Assembly: GCA_015689745.1 (NCBI GenBank)
Contig: WVSO01000004.1
Coordinates: 36,251 to 100,250 of the forward strand
Reading direction: 5' to 3'
Origin: Rhodobacterales bacterium HKCCSP123
GTDB taxonomy: Bacteria > Pseudomonadota > Alphaproteobacteria > Rhodobacterales > Rhodobacteraceae
DNA: 64,000 nucleotides
A model generated the notes under the pieces. That model made no database searches and had not been told where the DNA came from. It saw nothing but the letters and a program-made list of their open reading frames with translations. Shown here one piece after another: positions 37,886 through 46,135 of the stretch (positions are counted from its first letter, which is position 1; each line of letters starts with the position of its first letter). A program made the position numbers and the translations under genes.

Positions 37886-38572
37886 ATGGAAACCGCCGTG
37901 GATACCCGCCCCGTGAACCTGATCCTGCTCGGGCCTCCGGGCGCGGGCAAGGGCACCCAGGCCCGGATGCTGGAAGAAAGCTTCGGCCTCGTCCAGCTGT
38001 CCACCGGGGACCTGCTGCGTGGTGCCGTCGCCGCCGGGACCGAGGCGGGGCTTGCCGCCAAGGCCGTGATGGAGAAGGGAGAGCTTGTCTCGGACGAGAT
38101 CGTGCTGGCCGTTCTCAAGGAACGGCTCGACCAGCCCGACGTGGCGGCGGGCACGATCCTCGACGGCTTTCCCCGCACCGCGGGACAAGCCGCAGCGCTC
38201 GATGCACTGCTCGCCAGGCGGGGAGAGAAGATCGACGCCGTCATCAGCCTGAAGGTCGAGGACGAGGCGATGGTCGAGCGTGTCTCTGGCCGCTACACCT
38301 GCGCGGCCTGCGGCGAAGGCTATCACGACAGCTTCAAGCAGCCCGCCCGGACGGGCGTCTGCGACAAGTGCGGCGGCACCGAGATGAAGCGCCGCGCCGA
38401 CGACAATGCCGAGACGGTGCGCACGCGGCTCAAGGCGTACCACGCCGACACCGCGCCGCTCATCGACTATTACGCCGCACGCGGCACGCTGACCGAGGTG
38501 GATGCCATGGCAGAGATCGGCCGCGTGCGCGCAGAGATGGAGGCGATCGTGGGGAAACTCACGGCCGCCTGA
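37886..38572 (+). CDS. adk: adenylate kinase, long zinc-lid form
   Basis: 228 residues from the ATG at 37886; a GTG at 37871 overlapping the acs stop is an alternative start. P-loop LLGPPGAGKGTQ, NMP-site QLSTGDLLRG, DGFPRTAGQ, and the LID with four cysteines (YTCAACGEGY and GVCDKCGG) that bind zinc. It turns AMP plus ATP into two ADP, which matches its place after acs, an AMP-producing enzyme. It is probably an extra copy beside the ribosomal-operon adk usual in this order; that cannot be checked here. Confidence 0.95.
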   Translation: METAVDTRPVNLILLGPPGAGKGTQARMLEESFGLVQLSTGDLLRGAVAAGTEAGLAAKAVMEKGELVSDEIVLAVLKERLDQPDVAAGTILDGFPRTAGQAAALDALLARRGEKIDAVISLKVEDEAMVERVSGRYTCAACGEGYHDSFKQPARTGVCDKCGGTEMKRRADDNAETVRTRLKAYHADTAPLIDYYAARGTLTEVDAMAEIGRVRAEMEAIVGKLTAA

Positions 38573-38579
38573 CGAAATT

Positions 38580-38608
38580 CGCCGGCACGAAGAGGCTTCG
38601 TGCCGGCG
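38580..38608 (+). terminator. 13-bp perfect hairpin after adk
   Basis: CGCCGGCACGAAG (38580-38592), loop AGG, CTTCGTGCCGGCG (38596-38608). The stem is perfect and GC-rich and starts eight bases after the adk stop. No T run follows, so it may be a processing or stability element, or a weak terminator, rather than a full intrinsic terminator. Confidence 0.6.
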
Positions 38609-38669
38609 GATACATGCTTGCCGGACCAAGGAGGGATCGGTGGGCAGGAACCTTCGAAGGGAGTAAGCA

Positions 38670-38930
38670 ATGGCCGAAAAGCCTGACAACAACGCGTACT
38701 GGGCCGCGAACATCCGTCTGGTCACCATCTGCTTGGTGATCTGGGCGCTCGCGTCCTATGGCTTCGCGATTCTGCTTCGCCCGATGCTCAGCGGCATCGC
38801 GGTGGGCGGCACGGACCTGGGCTTCTGGTTTGCCCAGCAGGGATCGATCCTCGTCTTCCTTGTCCTGATCTTCTTCTATGCGTGGCGCATGAACAAGATC
38901 GACAAGGAACATGGCGTGGACGAAGAGTAA
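38670..38930 (+). CDS. DUF4212 sodium/solute symporter small subunit
   Basis: 86 residues with two membrane helices (ICLVIWALASYGFAILL and SILVFLVLIFFYAWRM). GFWFAQQGSI between them is typical of the DUF4212 small subunit that always precedes a VC_2705-type symporter. It is 15 bases upstream of that partner. With acs upstream, uptake of acetate or a similar acid is the likely role. Confidence 0.93.
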   Translation: MAEKPDNNAYWAANIRLVTICLVIWALASYGFAILLRPMLSGIAVGGTDLGFWFAQQGSILVFLVLIFFYAWRMNKIDKEHGVDEE

Positions 38931-38945
38931 GGGACGGACCAGACC

Positions 38946-40727
38946 ATGGATCAGACAACACTCAATATCATCGTGGTGGGGCTGTCGTTTGCGCTCTACT
39001 TCGGGATCGCGATCTGGGCCCGCGCGGGCTCCACATCTGAATTCTATGCCGCCGGCCGGGGTGTGAACCCCGTCGTCAACGGCATGGCAACCGCGGCCGA
39101 CTGGATGTCGGCGGCCTCGTTCATCTCGATGGCGGGCCTCATCGCGTTCGTCGGCTACCAGAACTCCACCTTCCTCATGGGCTGGACCGGCGGCTACGTG
39201 CTGATGGCGATGCTGCTTGCGCCCTACCTGCGCAAGTTCGGCAAGTACACGGTTCCGGAGTTCATCGGCGACCGCTACTACTCCAACTCGGCACGCGTCG
39301 TCGCCGTCATCTCGCTGATCATCATTTCGGTGACCTACGTTATCGGCCAGATGACCGGTGCGGGCGTGGCGTTCTCGCGCTTCCTCGAGGTGAGCTCGAC
39401 CAACGGCCTCCTGATCGCGTCGGCAGTGGTCTTCGTTTACGCCGTTCTCGGCGGGATGAAGGGCATCACCTACACCCAGGTGGCGCAGTACTGCGTGCTG
39501 ATCATCGCCTACACCATCCCGGCGGTCTTCATCTCGCTGCAGCTGACCGGCAACCCGATCCCGGGCCTCGGCCTGTTCTCGGACATGGCCGCCGGCGCCG
39601 CGGGCGAGGGCACGCCGCTTCTGGTGACGCTGGACGGCCTGCTGACCGACCTCGGCTTCAACGCCTACACGACCGGCTCCTCGCCGTTCCTGATGGCGCT
39701 GTTCACCCTGTCGCTGATGATCGGTACCGCGGGTCTGCCCCACGTGATCATCCGCTTCTTCACGGTGCCGAAGGTGGCCGACGCACGCTGGTCCGCCGGC
39801 TGGGCGCTGGTCTTCATCGCGCTGCTGTACCTGACGGCTCCGGCCGTGGGCGCAATGGCCCGCCTAAACATCATGACCACCATGTGGCCGAACGGTGTGG
39901 AAGGTGAAGCCGTGGCCGTCGAGGACCTGCCCGACTGGTTCGAGACCTGGTCGGTGACCGGCCTTCTGGGTGTCGAGGACAAGAACGGCGACGGCCGCAT
40001 CCAGTACTACAACGAGTCTGGTGCGGGCATGGCCGAACTGGCCGCCGAGCGTGGCTGGGCCGGCAACGAGCTGGTCACCTTCAACCGTGACATCCTCGTT
40101 CTCGCCAACCCCGAGATCGCGCAGCTTCCGGGCTGGGTCATCGCGCTGATCGCCGCAGGCGGCATCGCGGCGGCCCTCTCGACGGCGGCCGGTCTCCTGC
40201 TGGCCATCTCTTCGGCCATCAGCCACGACCTCATCAAGTCGGTGATCAACCCCAACATCTCGGAAAAGGGCGAGCTTCTGGCAGCCCGTATCTCGATGGC
40301 GGGCGCGATCGCGCTGGCGACCTACCTGGGCCTCAACCCGCCGGGCTTCGCGGCCCAGACGGTTGCTCTCGCCTTCGGTCTGGCGGCGGCGTCGCTCTTC
40401 CCGACGCTGATGATGGGCATCTTCTCGAAGCGGATGAACTCCGCCGGGGCCACGGCAGGGATGCTGGCCGGTCTGATCCTGACCTGCCTCTATCTCTTCA
40501 CCTACCTCGGCTGGTTCTTCATCCCCGGCACCAACATGCTGGAGAACACCGCAGCCAACTACCTGTTCGGCATCCCGCCGACCCACTTCGGCCCGATCGG
40601 CGCACTGGCCAACTTCGCAGTCGCCTACCTCGTGTCGAACGCGACGGCTGCACCGCCCCAGCACATCCAGGACCTCGTCGAGAGCGTCCGGATCCCGCGT
40701 GGCGCCGGCGCTGCCGTGAACAAGTAA
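38946..40727 (+). CDS. sodium:solute symporter, VC_2705 / ActP-like large subunit
   Basis: 593 residues, about 13 helices of the SSS family. FYAAGRGVNPVVNGMATAADW near residue 35 and the sodium-site region LPHVIIRFFTVP are visible, and an extra hydrophilic segment with a calcium-loop-like DKNGDGRIQ is present near residue 345. It should import acetate or another short carboxylate with Na+. It forms an operon with the DUF4212 gene and is followed by two hairpins and a T run. Confidence 0.93.
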   Translation: MDQTTLNIIVVGLSFALYFGIAIWARAGSTSEFYAAGRGVNPVVNGMATAADWMSAASFISMAGLIAFVGYQNSTFLMGWTGGYVLMAMLLAPYLRKFGKYTVPEFIGDRYYSNSARVVAVISLIIISVTYVIGQMTGAGVAFSRFLEVSSTNGLLIASAVVFVYAVLGGMKGITYTQVAQYCVLIIAYTIPAVFISLQLTGNPIPGLGLFSDMAAGAAGEGTPLLVTLDGLLTDLGFNAYTTGSSPFLMALFTLSLMIGTAGLPHVIIRFFTVPKVADARWSAGWALVFIALLYLTAPAVGAMARLNIMTTMWPNGVEGEAVAVEDLPDWFETWSVTGLLGVEDKNGDGRIQYYNESGAGMAELAAERGWAGNELVTFNRDILVLANPEIAQLPGWVIALIAAGGIAAALSTAAGLLLAISSAISHDLIKSVINPNISEKGELLAARISMAGAIALATYLGLNPPGFAAQTVALAFGLAAASLFPTLMMGIFSKRMNSAGATAGMLAGLILTCLYLFTYLGWFFIPGTNMLENTAANYLFGIPPTHFGPIGALANFAVAYLVSNATAAPPQHIQDLVESVRIPRGAGAAVNK

Positions 40728-40743
40728 GCCGTCCCGCACGGCA

Positions 40744-40771
40744 CCAGAGCCTGCGACACCGCGGGCTCTGG
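40744..40771 (+). repeat. hairpin upstream of the terminator
   Basis: CCAGAGCCTGC (40744-40754) pairs with GCGGGCTCTGG (40761-40771) except for one T-G pair, with a six-base loop. It lies 17 bases after the symporter stop and directly precedes the terminator. Confidence 0.6.
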
Positions 40772-40781
40772 CCAAAGACCC

Positions 40782-40813
40782 GGCGCATCCCGACCCTTCG
40801 GGGTGCGCCTTTT
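40782..40813 (+). terminator. rho-independent terminator after the symporter gene
   Basis: GGCGCATCCC (40782-40791) pairs with GGGGTGCGCC (40800-40809) with one T-G pair and an eight-base loop, followed by TTTT. It ends only 19 bases before the next start codon, so the downstream genes either have a promoter inside this short stretch or depend on read-through. Confidence 0.8.
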
Positions 40814-40832
40814 CATTCCCGGACCGGGCCCC

Positions 40833-42647
40833 ATGACGACCGACATCGCCGCCACCCTTGCCCAGACGCACCCCTACGATCTTCTGTCACCGGAAGAGCG
40901 CGACGTCCTGGCCGGCCAGGTCGGCACGCGGTCCGTCGCCACGAACGACGTGGTCTACGCCATCGGCCAGCCCGTCACCCATCTGTGCCTGATCCTGTCG
41001 GGCCGGGTCGAGATCACCGACGAGGCGGGCGAGCTTCTCTCGATCCTCGGCCCGCGCAATTCCTTCGGCGAACGCGGCCTGATGCGCGACGGCATCGCGC
41101 CTGTCACCGCGACCGCGACCGAGCCGGGCGAGTTGCTGACCATTCCCGCCGACGTCTTCAAGGCACTTGTCGCCGCCCATCCGCGCATCCTGCGTTTCTT
41201 CGACCGGACGCGGCCCGCTTCTTCGCGGCGACAGGACATCACGACGATGGCACTCGGCGAGTTGATGACGGCGAACCCGCTCACCTGCGCGCCCGATACT
41301 CCGTTGATCGAAGCTGCGCGCAAGATGCGCGGTCTGCGCGTCTCGTGCGTCATCGCGGCCGACGGCAGCTCGGTGCGCGGCATCCTGACGACCGGCGACA
41401 TCACCACGCGCGCGGTGGCCGAGGGGCTGTCGCCAGACACACCGGTCGCCGAGGTGATGACCGCGGACCCCATCACCTTGCCACCCACCGCGCTGGTCGC
41501 CGATGTCCTTCACACGATGGTCGAGAAGGGCATCACCCACATGCCGATCGTCGAGGCGGGCAAGCTCGTGGGCATCCTCACCCAGACGGACCTGACGCGG
41601 TTCCAGGCGACCTCGTCAGCGGCACTCATCCGGGACATCGCGGCCGCACCGGACAGTGCGACGCTCGCGCGGATCGTCGCGAGAATCCCGGATCTCCTGG
41701 TCCAGCTTGTCGGAGCGCAGAACCCGCACCAGGTCGTCACACGCCTGATCACCGATATCGGCGACGCCACGACGCGCCGCCTGCTCGCACTCGCCGAGGC
41801 GAAGCTCGGACCGGCGCCGGTGCCTTACCTCTGGCTGGCTTGCGGATCGCAGGGCCGGCAGGAACAGACCGGCGTCAGCGACCAGGACAACTGCCTGATC
41901 CTCGACGACGCGGCCACGCCGCCCGACGACGAATATTTCGCCGCGCTGGCGAAATTCGTCTCGGACGGGCTGGACGAGGCCGGGTATTTCTACTGCCCCG
42001 GCGACATGATGGCGACGAACATCAAGTGGCGGCAGCCGCTGCGCGTCTGGCGCCAGTATTTCCGCGGCTGGATCAACACCCCCAACCCGGAAGCGCAGAT
42101 GCTGGCCTCGGTCATGTTCGACCTGCGGCCGATCGGCGGCACGGAGGGCCTGTTCTCGGACATGCAGGCCGAGACGCTGGCCGCCGCCTCGAAGAACTCG
42201 ATCTTCGTCTCGCACATGATCGCCAACTCGCTGAAGCACCAGCCGCCCCTGGGCCTGTTCCGCGGATTTGCCACCGTCCGCTCGGGCGAGCACAAGAACA
42301 CGATCGACCTCAAGCACAATGGCGTCGTGCCCGTCGTGGACCTGGGCCGCGTCTACGCGCTCAAGGGCCAGCTGACCGAGGCCAACACGCGGGCGCGCAT
42401 CCTCGCCGCAATCGACGCGGGCGCGGTCTCGGCCTCGGGCGGGCGCGACCTGCTCGACGCCTACGACATGATCGCCGACACGCGCCTTGCCCATCAGGCC
42501 GCACAGATCAAGCGCGGCGAGAAGCCCGACAACTTCATGGCCCCCGCCGACCTCTCCGACTTCGAACGCAGCCACCTGCGTGACGCGTTCGTCGTCATCA
42601 AGACCATGCAGAATGCCGCCGGCTCGGGCCGTGGTCATCTGAGCTGA
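40833..42647 (+). CDS. cNMP-binding / CBS / DUF294 nucleotidyltransferase-like protein
   Basis: 604 residues. Domains in order: cyclic-nucleotide-type sensor (about 20-135, VVYAIGQPVTHLCLILSGRV), two CBS repeats (about 150-265, LGELMTANPLTCAPDTPLIE and VAEVMTADPITLPPTA), a DUF294 nucleotidyltransferase core with GSQGRQEQTGVSDQDNCLI (about 346-365) and its C-terminal helical partner. The GS-R-E-D-x-D residues of a GlnD-like transferase are intact. It may modify a partner protein, plausibly the symporter, in answer to a nucleotide signal; this is inference from gene order. Confidence 0.9.
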   Translation: MTTDIAATLAQTHPYDLLSPEERDVLAGQVGTRSVATNDVVYAIGQPVTHLCLILSGRVEITDEAGELLSILGPRNSFGERGLMRDGIAPVTATATEPGELLTIPADVFKALVAAHPRILRFFDRTRPASSRRQDITTMALGELMTANPLTCAPDTPLIEAARKMRGLRVSCVIAADGSSVRGILTTGDITTRAVAEGLSPDTPVAEVMTADPITLPPTALVADVLHTMVEKGITHMPIVEAGKLVGILTQTDLTRFQATSSAALIRDIAAAPDSATLARIVARIPDLLVQLVGAQNPHQVVTRLITDIGDATTRRLLALAEAKLGPAPVPYLWLACGSQGRQEQTGVSDQDNCLILDDAATPPDDEYFAALAKFVSDGLDEAGYFYCPGDMMATNIKWRQPLRVWRQYFRGWINTPNPEAQMLASVMFDLRPIGGTEGLFSDMQAETLAAASKNSIFVSHMIANSLKHQPPLGLFRGFATVRSGEHKNTIDLKHNGVVPVVDLGRVYALKGQLTEANTRARILAAIDAGAVSASGGRDLLDAYDMIADTRLAHQAAQIKRGEKPDNFMAPADLSDFERSHLRDAFVVIKTMQNAAGSGRGHLS

Positions 42648-42657
42648 AAGACACGTC

Positions 42658-43191
42658 ATGTTCTGGTCCCTCGTCACCGTCTTCATCGCAGGCTTCGCAG
42701 GCGCCGGCATCGGCTACCTGCTGCGGACGATCACGCGCCAGAGGCTGCCCAAGGGGATCGTGCCGATCTGCGCGGGCCTGACCATGATCATCGCCACGAT
42801 CGGCCAGGAATACGGCTGGGAAGGCGGTGTGCGCTCGACCATGGCGGAGGACCTGGTGATCGTCTCGACGCGCGAGCAGCAGGCCTGGTACCAGCCCTGG
42901 ACCTACATCAAGCCCTGGGTTCGCGGGTTCATTGCGTATTCACCGTCCGAGAACGTGGAAACGACGGCCGGCTCGGGCATCTACGCCGTCCAGCTTCGCA
43001 TCCAGGAGCGCTGGCAGCCCCAGACCGTCATGCCGGTCCTCGTCGATTGCGGCGCAAGCCGCTGGACCGACGTGACCCCCGACATGACCTTCACCGACAC
43101 CGGAGAACCCGAGGGTGTGCCCTGGCGCGAGACCGGCGCCGAGGATCCCGTCGTCAGCGCTGTCTGCAGTGGGGAGGCTGCGGGCAGCTGA
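42658..43191 (+). CDS. small membrane protein, conserved position but unknown function
   Basis: 177 residues. Helix 1 is at residues 2-22 (FWSLVTVFIAGFAGAGIGYLL is its span) and helix 2 at about 34-48 (GIVPICAGLTMIIATI); the rest is a soluble domain with two cysteines (VDCGAS and VCSGEA). No known domain recognised. It lies ten bases after the nucleotidyltransferase gene and before the PAS/exonuclease gene, so it probably belongs to the same unit. Confidence 0.75.
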   Translation: MFWSLVTVFIAGFAGAGIGYLLRTITRQRLPKGIVPICAGLTMIIATIGQEYGWEGGVRSTMAEDLVIVSTREQQAWYQPWTYIKPWVRGFIAYSPSENVETTAGSGIYAVQLRIQERWQPQTVMPVLVDCGASRWTDVTPDMTFTDTGEPEGVPWRETGAEDPVVSAVCSGEAAGS

Positions 43192-43273
43192 CCTGAAACG
43201 ACCGGCCAGCCGGGGCGTCGCGCGGACCGTCCCGAAGGCCAAAGACCCGGGGCACGGAGGAGGGCCCCGCACC

Positions 43274-45280
43274 ATGCTGACCCGACTTTCCCTGCGTCTG
43301 CGCATCTTCCTGTTCTTCGCCCTCATCGCGCTCGGCGGTTCCGCCCTCGTCATCGCAGGGCTGACGATCGGCTACATCCGCCTGGGCGAGGCGCACGCCC
43401 TGAACGCCTTCGTCATCGCGGGGGCCGTCGCGGTCTTCGCCATCATGGGGCTTTCGACCTGGATCTGGGTCCTCTTCGACGAGCATGTCGCAAGGCCCGT
43501 CGAACGCCTTGCCGCCGACCTGCGCGCGCGCGCGCATTCCGACGTGGACCAGGGGATCGACCCCGCCGTGGCCCGCTACCTCGGCGACCTGGCGCCCGCC
43601 GCCGATGCCGTTGCCGCGAACCTCACCGAGACGCGCAATGCGATGGCCCTCGCGGTGGGACGCGAAACCGCGCGGCTCGCCGCCGAGAAGACGCGGCTCG
43701 AGACGCTTCTGGCCGAGGTGCCGGACGGCGTGATGTTCTGCACGCCGCACCACATGATCGCGCTCTACAACGGACACACCCGTGACATCCTCGGCGAAAG
43801 CGATGCCCTGGGGCTTGGTCGCCCCGTCTCGGGCCTTCTGCGCATGGGCCCGATCACGCAGGCCTACGACCGGCTTGCCGCCAGCGGCAGCGACGAGGGC
43901 ACCGATATCCTCGTCACCACCAAGGCAGGCGCGCGCCTGCTTGAGGCCCGGCTGCGCCTTCTCCGCCTCGAGGGACAGGAAACCGAGGGCGCGGGCTATG
44001 TCCTGACGCTTCGCGACGTGACCGCCGACCTCAAGGTGCAGGCCGAACGCGCGTACCTGCTGAATCACCTTCTGGAGAGGCTCGAGACCGCGTTGCCCGA
44101 CCTGCCCGAGGGCGACGCGAAATCGGCGATCGCCGGGCTCGCCGCCGAGACCGCCGCCCGCAAGGCCGACACTGACACGAAATGGTGGCCGATGGAGGCG
44201 CTGCCCGCCGAAGATCTCGGAGCGGGCCTTGCCGCCCGGCTTGAACTCAAGGGCATGTCGCTCCGCCGCGACCTCGGCCAGACACGGCTCAGGTGCGACG
44301 GCTTCGCCATCACCCGGATGCTGGAGCGCCTCGCGCTCGACTGGGCGATTGCGGGGGCCAGGGGGCTTGCCCTGACCATCGCCTCGGAGGGCGCCGAGAG
44401 CGCCGTCCTGAGCCTCGAGGCCGAGGGCGAGGCGCCCACGGATACGCAACTCCAGGGCTGGCTCGCGACGCCGCTCTCGCCGGGCCTGTCCGGGTTCGCC
44501 GGGGCCGACGTGCTTCTCAGCCACGGCACCCGGCTGACCACGGAACCCGCCGGACCGGGCCGCTACGCGCTGCGCCTGACCCTGCCGCTGGCAGAGCCCC
44601 GGGCCGCCGGGCCGACACGGGTCGTGATGTATGACTTCGACCTCCTGAACGCCGAGATTCCCGACGATCTCGCCGCGGTCGCCCTGAAATCACTGAGCTT
44701 CGTGATCTTCGACACCGAAACCACGGGCCTCAACCCGCAGGTCGACGAGGTCTGCCAGATCGCTGCCGTCCGCGTCGTCAACGGACGGCTCGTCGAGGGC
44801 GAGGAATTCGACATGCTGGTCAACCCCGGCCGCAGGATCCCCGCCGCCTCGACAGAGGTGCACCACATCACGAACGAGATGGTCGCCGATGCCCCACCGG
44901 TGACCGAGGCGCTGCGCCGTTTCCACGCCTTCGCCGAGGGCTCGGTGCTGGTCGCCCACAACGCGCCTTTCGACATGAGTTTCCTGCGGCGGCGCGAAGC
45001 CGAGATCGGCAGGCGCTTCGACCAGCCGATCCTCGACACGGTGCTCTGCTCCGCGATCCTCTACGGACAGTCGGCCGAGCACACGCTCGACGCACTGTGC
45101 AACCGGCTGCACATCCGCATCCCCGAGGCCGCGCGCCACACCGCCATCGGCGATGCGATCGGCACCGCCGAGGCGTTTCGCAAGATGATCCCGATGCTCG
45201 AGGCGGCAGACCTGCCCAATTTGGGGGCACTCATCAAGGCGTTCGACAGGCACAGCCGCCTGATCGAGCATCTGAATTGA
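43274..45280 (+). CDS. membrane PAS / degenerate-kinase-like / DEDDh exonuclease fusion
   Basis: 668 residues from the ATG at 43274. Two N-terminal helices (about 8-30 and 45-68) and a HAMP-like linker are followed by a PAS-type region (VPDGVMFCTPHHMIALYNG). The next part occupies the place of a histidine kinase but has no H-box and no recognisable ATP site. Residues about 475-645 form an intact DnaQ-type exonuclease: FVIFDTETTGL, HHITNEMV, LVAHNAPFDMSFL and HTAIGDAIGT. It may be a signal-controlled nuclease or a signalling protein reusing the fold. Confidence 0.88.
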   Translation: MLTRLSLRLRIFLFFALIALGGSALVIAGLTIGYIRLGEAHALNAFVIAGAVAVFAIMGLSTWIWVLFDEHVARPVERLAADLRARAHSDVDQGIDPAVARYLGDLAPAADAVAANLTETRNAMALAVGRETARLAAEKTRLETLLAEVPDGVMFCTPHHMIALYNGHTRDILGESDALGLGRPVSGLLRMGPITQAYDRLAASGSDEGTDILVTTKAGARLLEARLRLLRLEGQETEGAGYVLTLRDVTADLKVQAERAYLLNHLLERLETALPDLPEGDAKSAIAGLAAETAARKADTDTKWWPMEALPAEDLGAGLAARLELKGMSLRRDLGQTRLRCDGFAITRMLERLALDWAIAGARGLALTIASEGAESAVLSLEAEGEAPTDTQLQGWLATPLSPGLSGFAGADVLLSHGTRLTTEPAGPGRYALRLTLPLAEPRAAGPTRVVMYDFDLLNAEIPDDLAAVALKSLSFVIFDTETTGLNPQVDEVCQIAAVRVVNGRLVEGEEFDMLVNPGRRIPAASTEVHHITNEMVADAPPVTEALRRFHAFAEGSVLVAHNAPFDMSFLRRREAEIGRRFDQPILDTVLCSAILYGQSAEHTLDALCNRLHIRIPEAARHTAIGDAIGTAEAFRKMIPMLEAADLPNLGALIKAFDRHSRLIEHLN

Positions 45281-45335
45281 CCAATGCCGAAGTTCCGGTA
45301 AACGGGAATTCGGGTAACACGGGAGTGCCTGTGGT

Positions 45336-46025
45336 ATGGCACGCGTTCCGCTCTACAGGGCGGCCGAAACGGAATTGATCCGCCGCATCGAAAGCGGCGA
45401 GTGGGAGGTGGGCCGCCGCCTGCCGAACGAGTTCGTTCTGGCCGAGGAGTTCCGCGTCAGTCAGGGCACGATGCGACGGGCGCTGATGTCGCTCGAAGGC
45501 ATGGGCTACCTCGACCGCAAACCGGGTCGCGGCACGCTGGTAAGCCTGCCCGCCGCCGGTTACGGAACCTCCGCCCCTGCCGCGGCCCTGTCGCTCAAGG
45601 GGACGGATGGCGCGCCGCTTGCGCTTGAGGTCTTCCGCAGCCGCGCAGGCACCCGCGGTGCCAGTCCGGGGGAAGCCGACCTCTTCGGCGCGGCGCGCCT
45701 GTCGGTGCTCGAGCGCACCTTGACCCGCGACGGGACGCGGGCCGCGCTGGACGAGATCGCGGTGCCCGAGGCCATGCTCCCTGCGCTCAAGGAGGAGGCC
45801 GCCATCGACCTGGCCGACCTCCTGACCGACGCCGGCCTGCCACCGTACGCGATCACCGACAGCATCGCCGCCACCGTCACCACGATGTCGGAGTCCGTCG
45901 CCCTGTCCTGCGACCGCTACACGGCGCTTCTGGTCCTGACCCGTACCGCGACGGATGCCGAGGGCCACATCATCGCCCGCCAGACCCTGCGCCTTGTCTC
46001 AAACGGGATCACCTGCGGACCTTGA
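45336..46025 (+). CDS. GntR family transcriptional regulator (HutC-like)
   Basis: 229 residues. The winged HTH is at residues 8-70 (GEWEVGRRLPNEFVLAEEF, VSQGTMRRALMSLEGMGYL, RKPGRGTLV) and the C-terminal UTRA-type ligand domain includes LERTLTRDGTRAALDEIAVP. The leader 45290-45330 has two similar motifs, GGTAAACGGG and GGGTAACACGGG, that might be operator halves. No neighbour clearly identifies its target. Confidence 0.9.
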   Translation: MARVPLYRAAETELIRRIESGEWEVGRRLPNEFVLAEEFRVSQGTMRRALMSLEGMGYLDRKPGRGTLVSLPAAGYGTSAPAAALSLKGTDGAPLALEVFRSRAGTRGASPGEADLFGAARLSVLERTLTRDGTRAALDEIAVPEAMLPALKEEAAIDLADLLTDAGLPPYAITDSIAATVTTMSESVALSCDRYTALLVLTRTATDAEGHIIARQTLRLVSNGITCGP

Positions 46026-46044
46026 CCCTTCAACAAGGTCAAGG
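46020..46044. repeat. hairpin at the end of the GntR gene
   Basis: CCTTGACC (46020-46027) and GGTCAAGG (46037-46044) form an eight-base stem with a nine-base loop and include the GntR stop codon. It sits in the convergent gap with gabD but has no T run. Confidence 0.45.
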
Positions 46045-46135
46045 CGCGCCCTCTCCCCATCATCCTGTCACCTGCAACTCCCGCCGGAGGCTCCCGCAGC
46101 CAGCCACGGGCGCCACCTCGGGCGGGAGTGCACCG

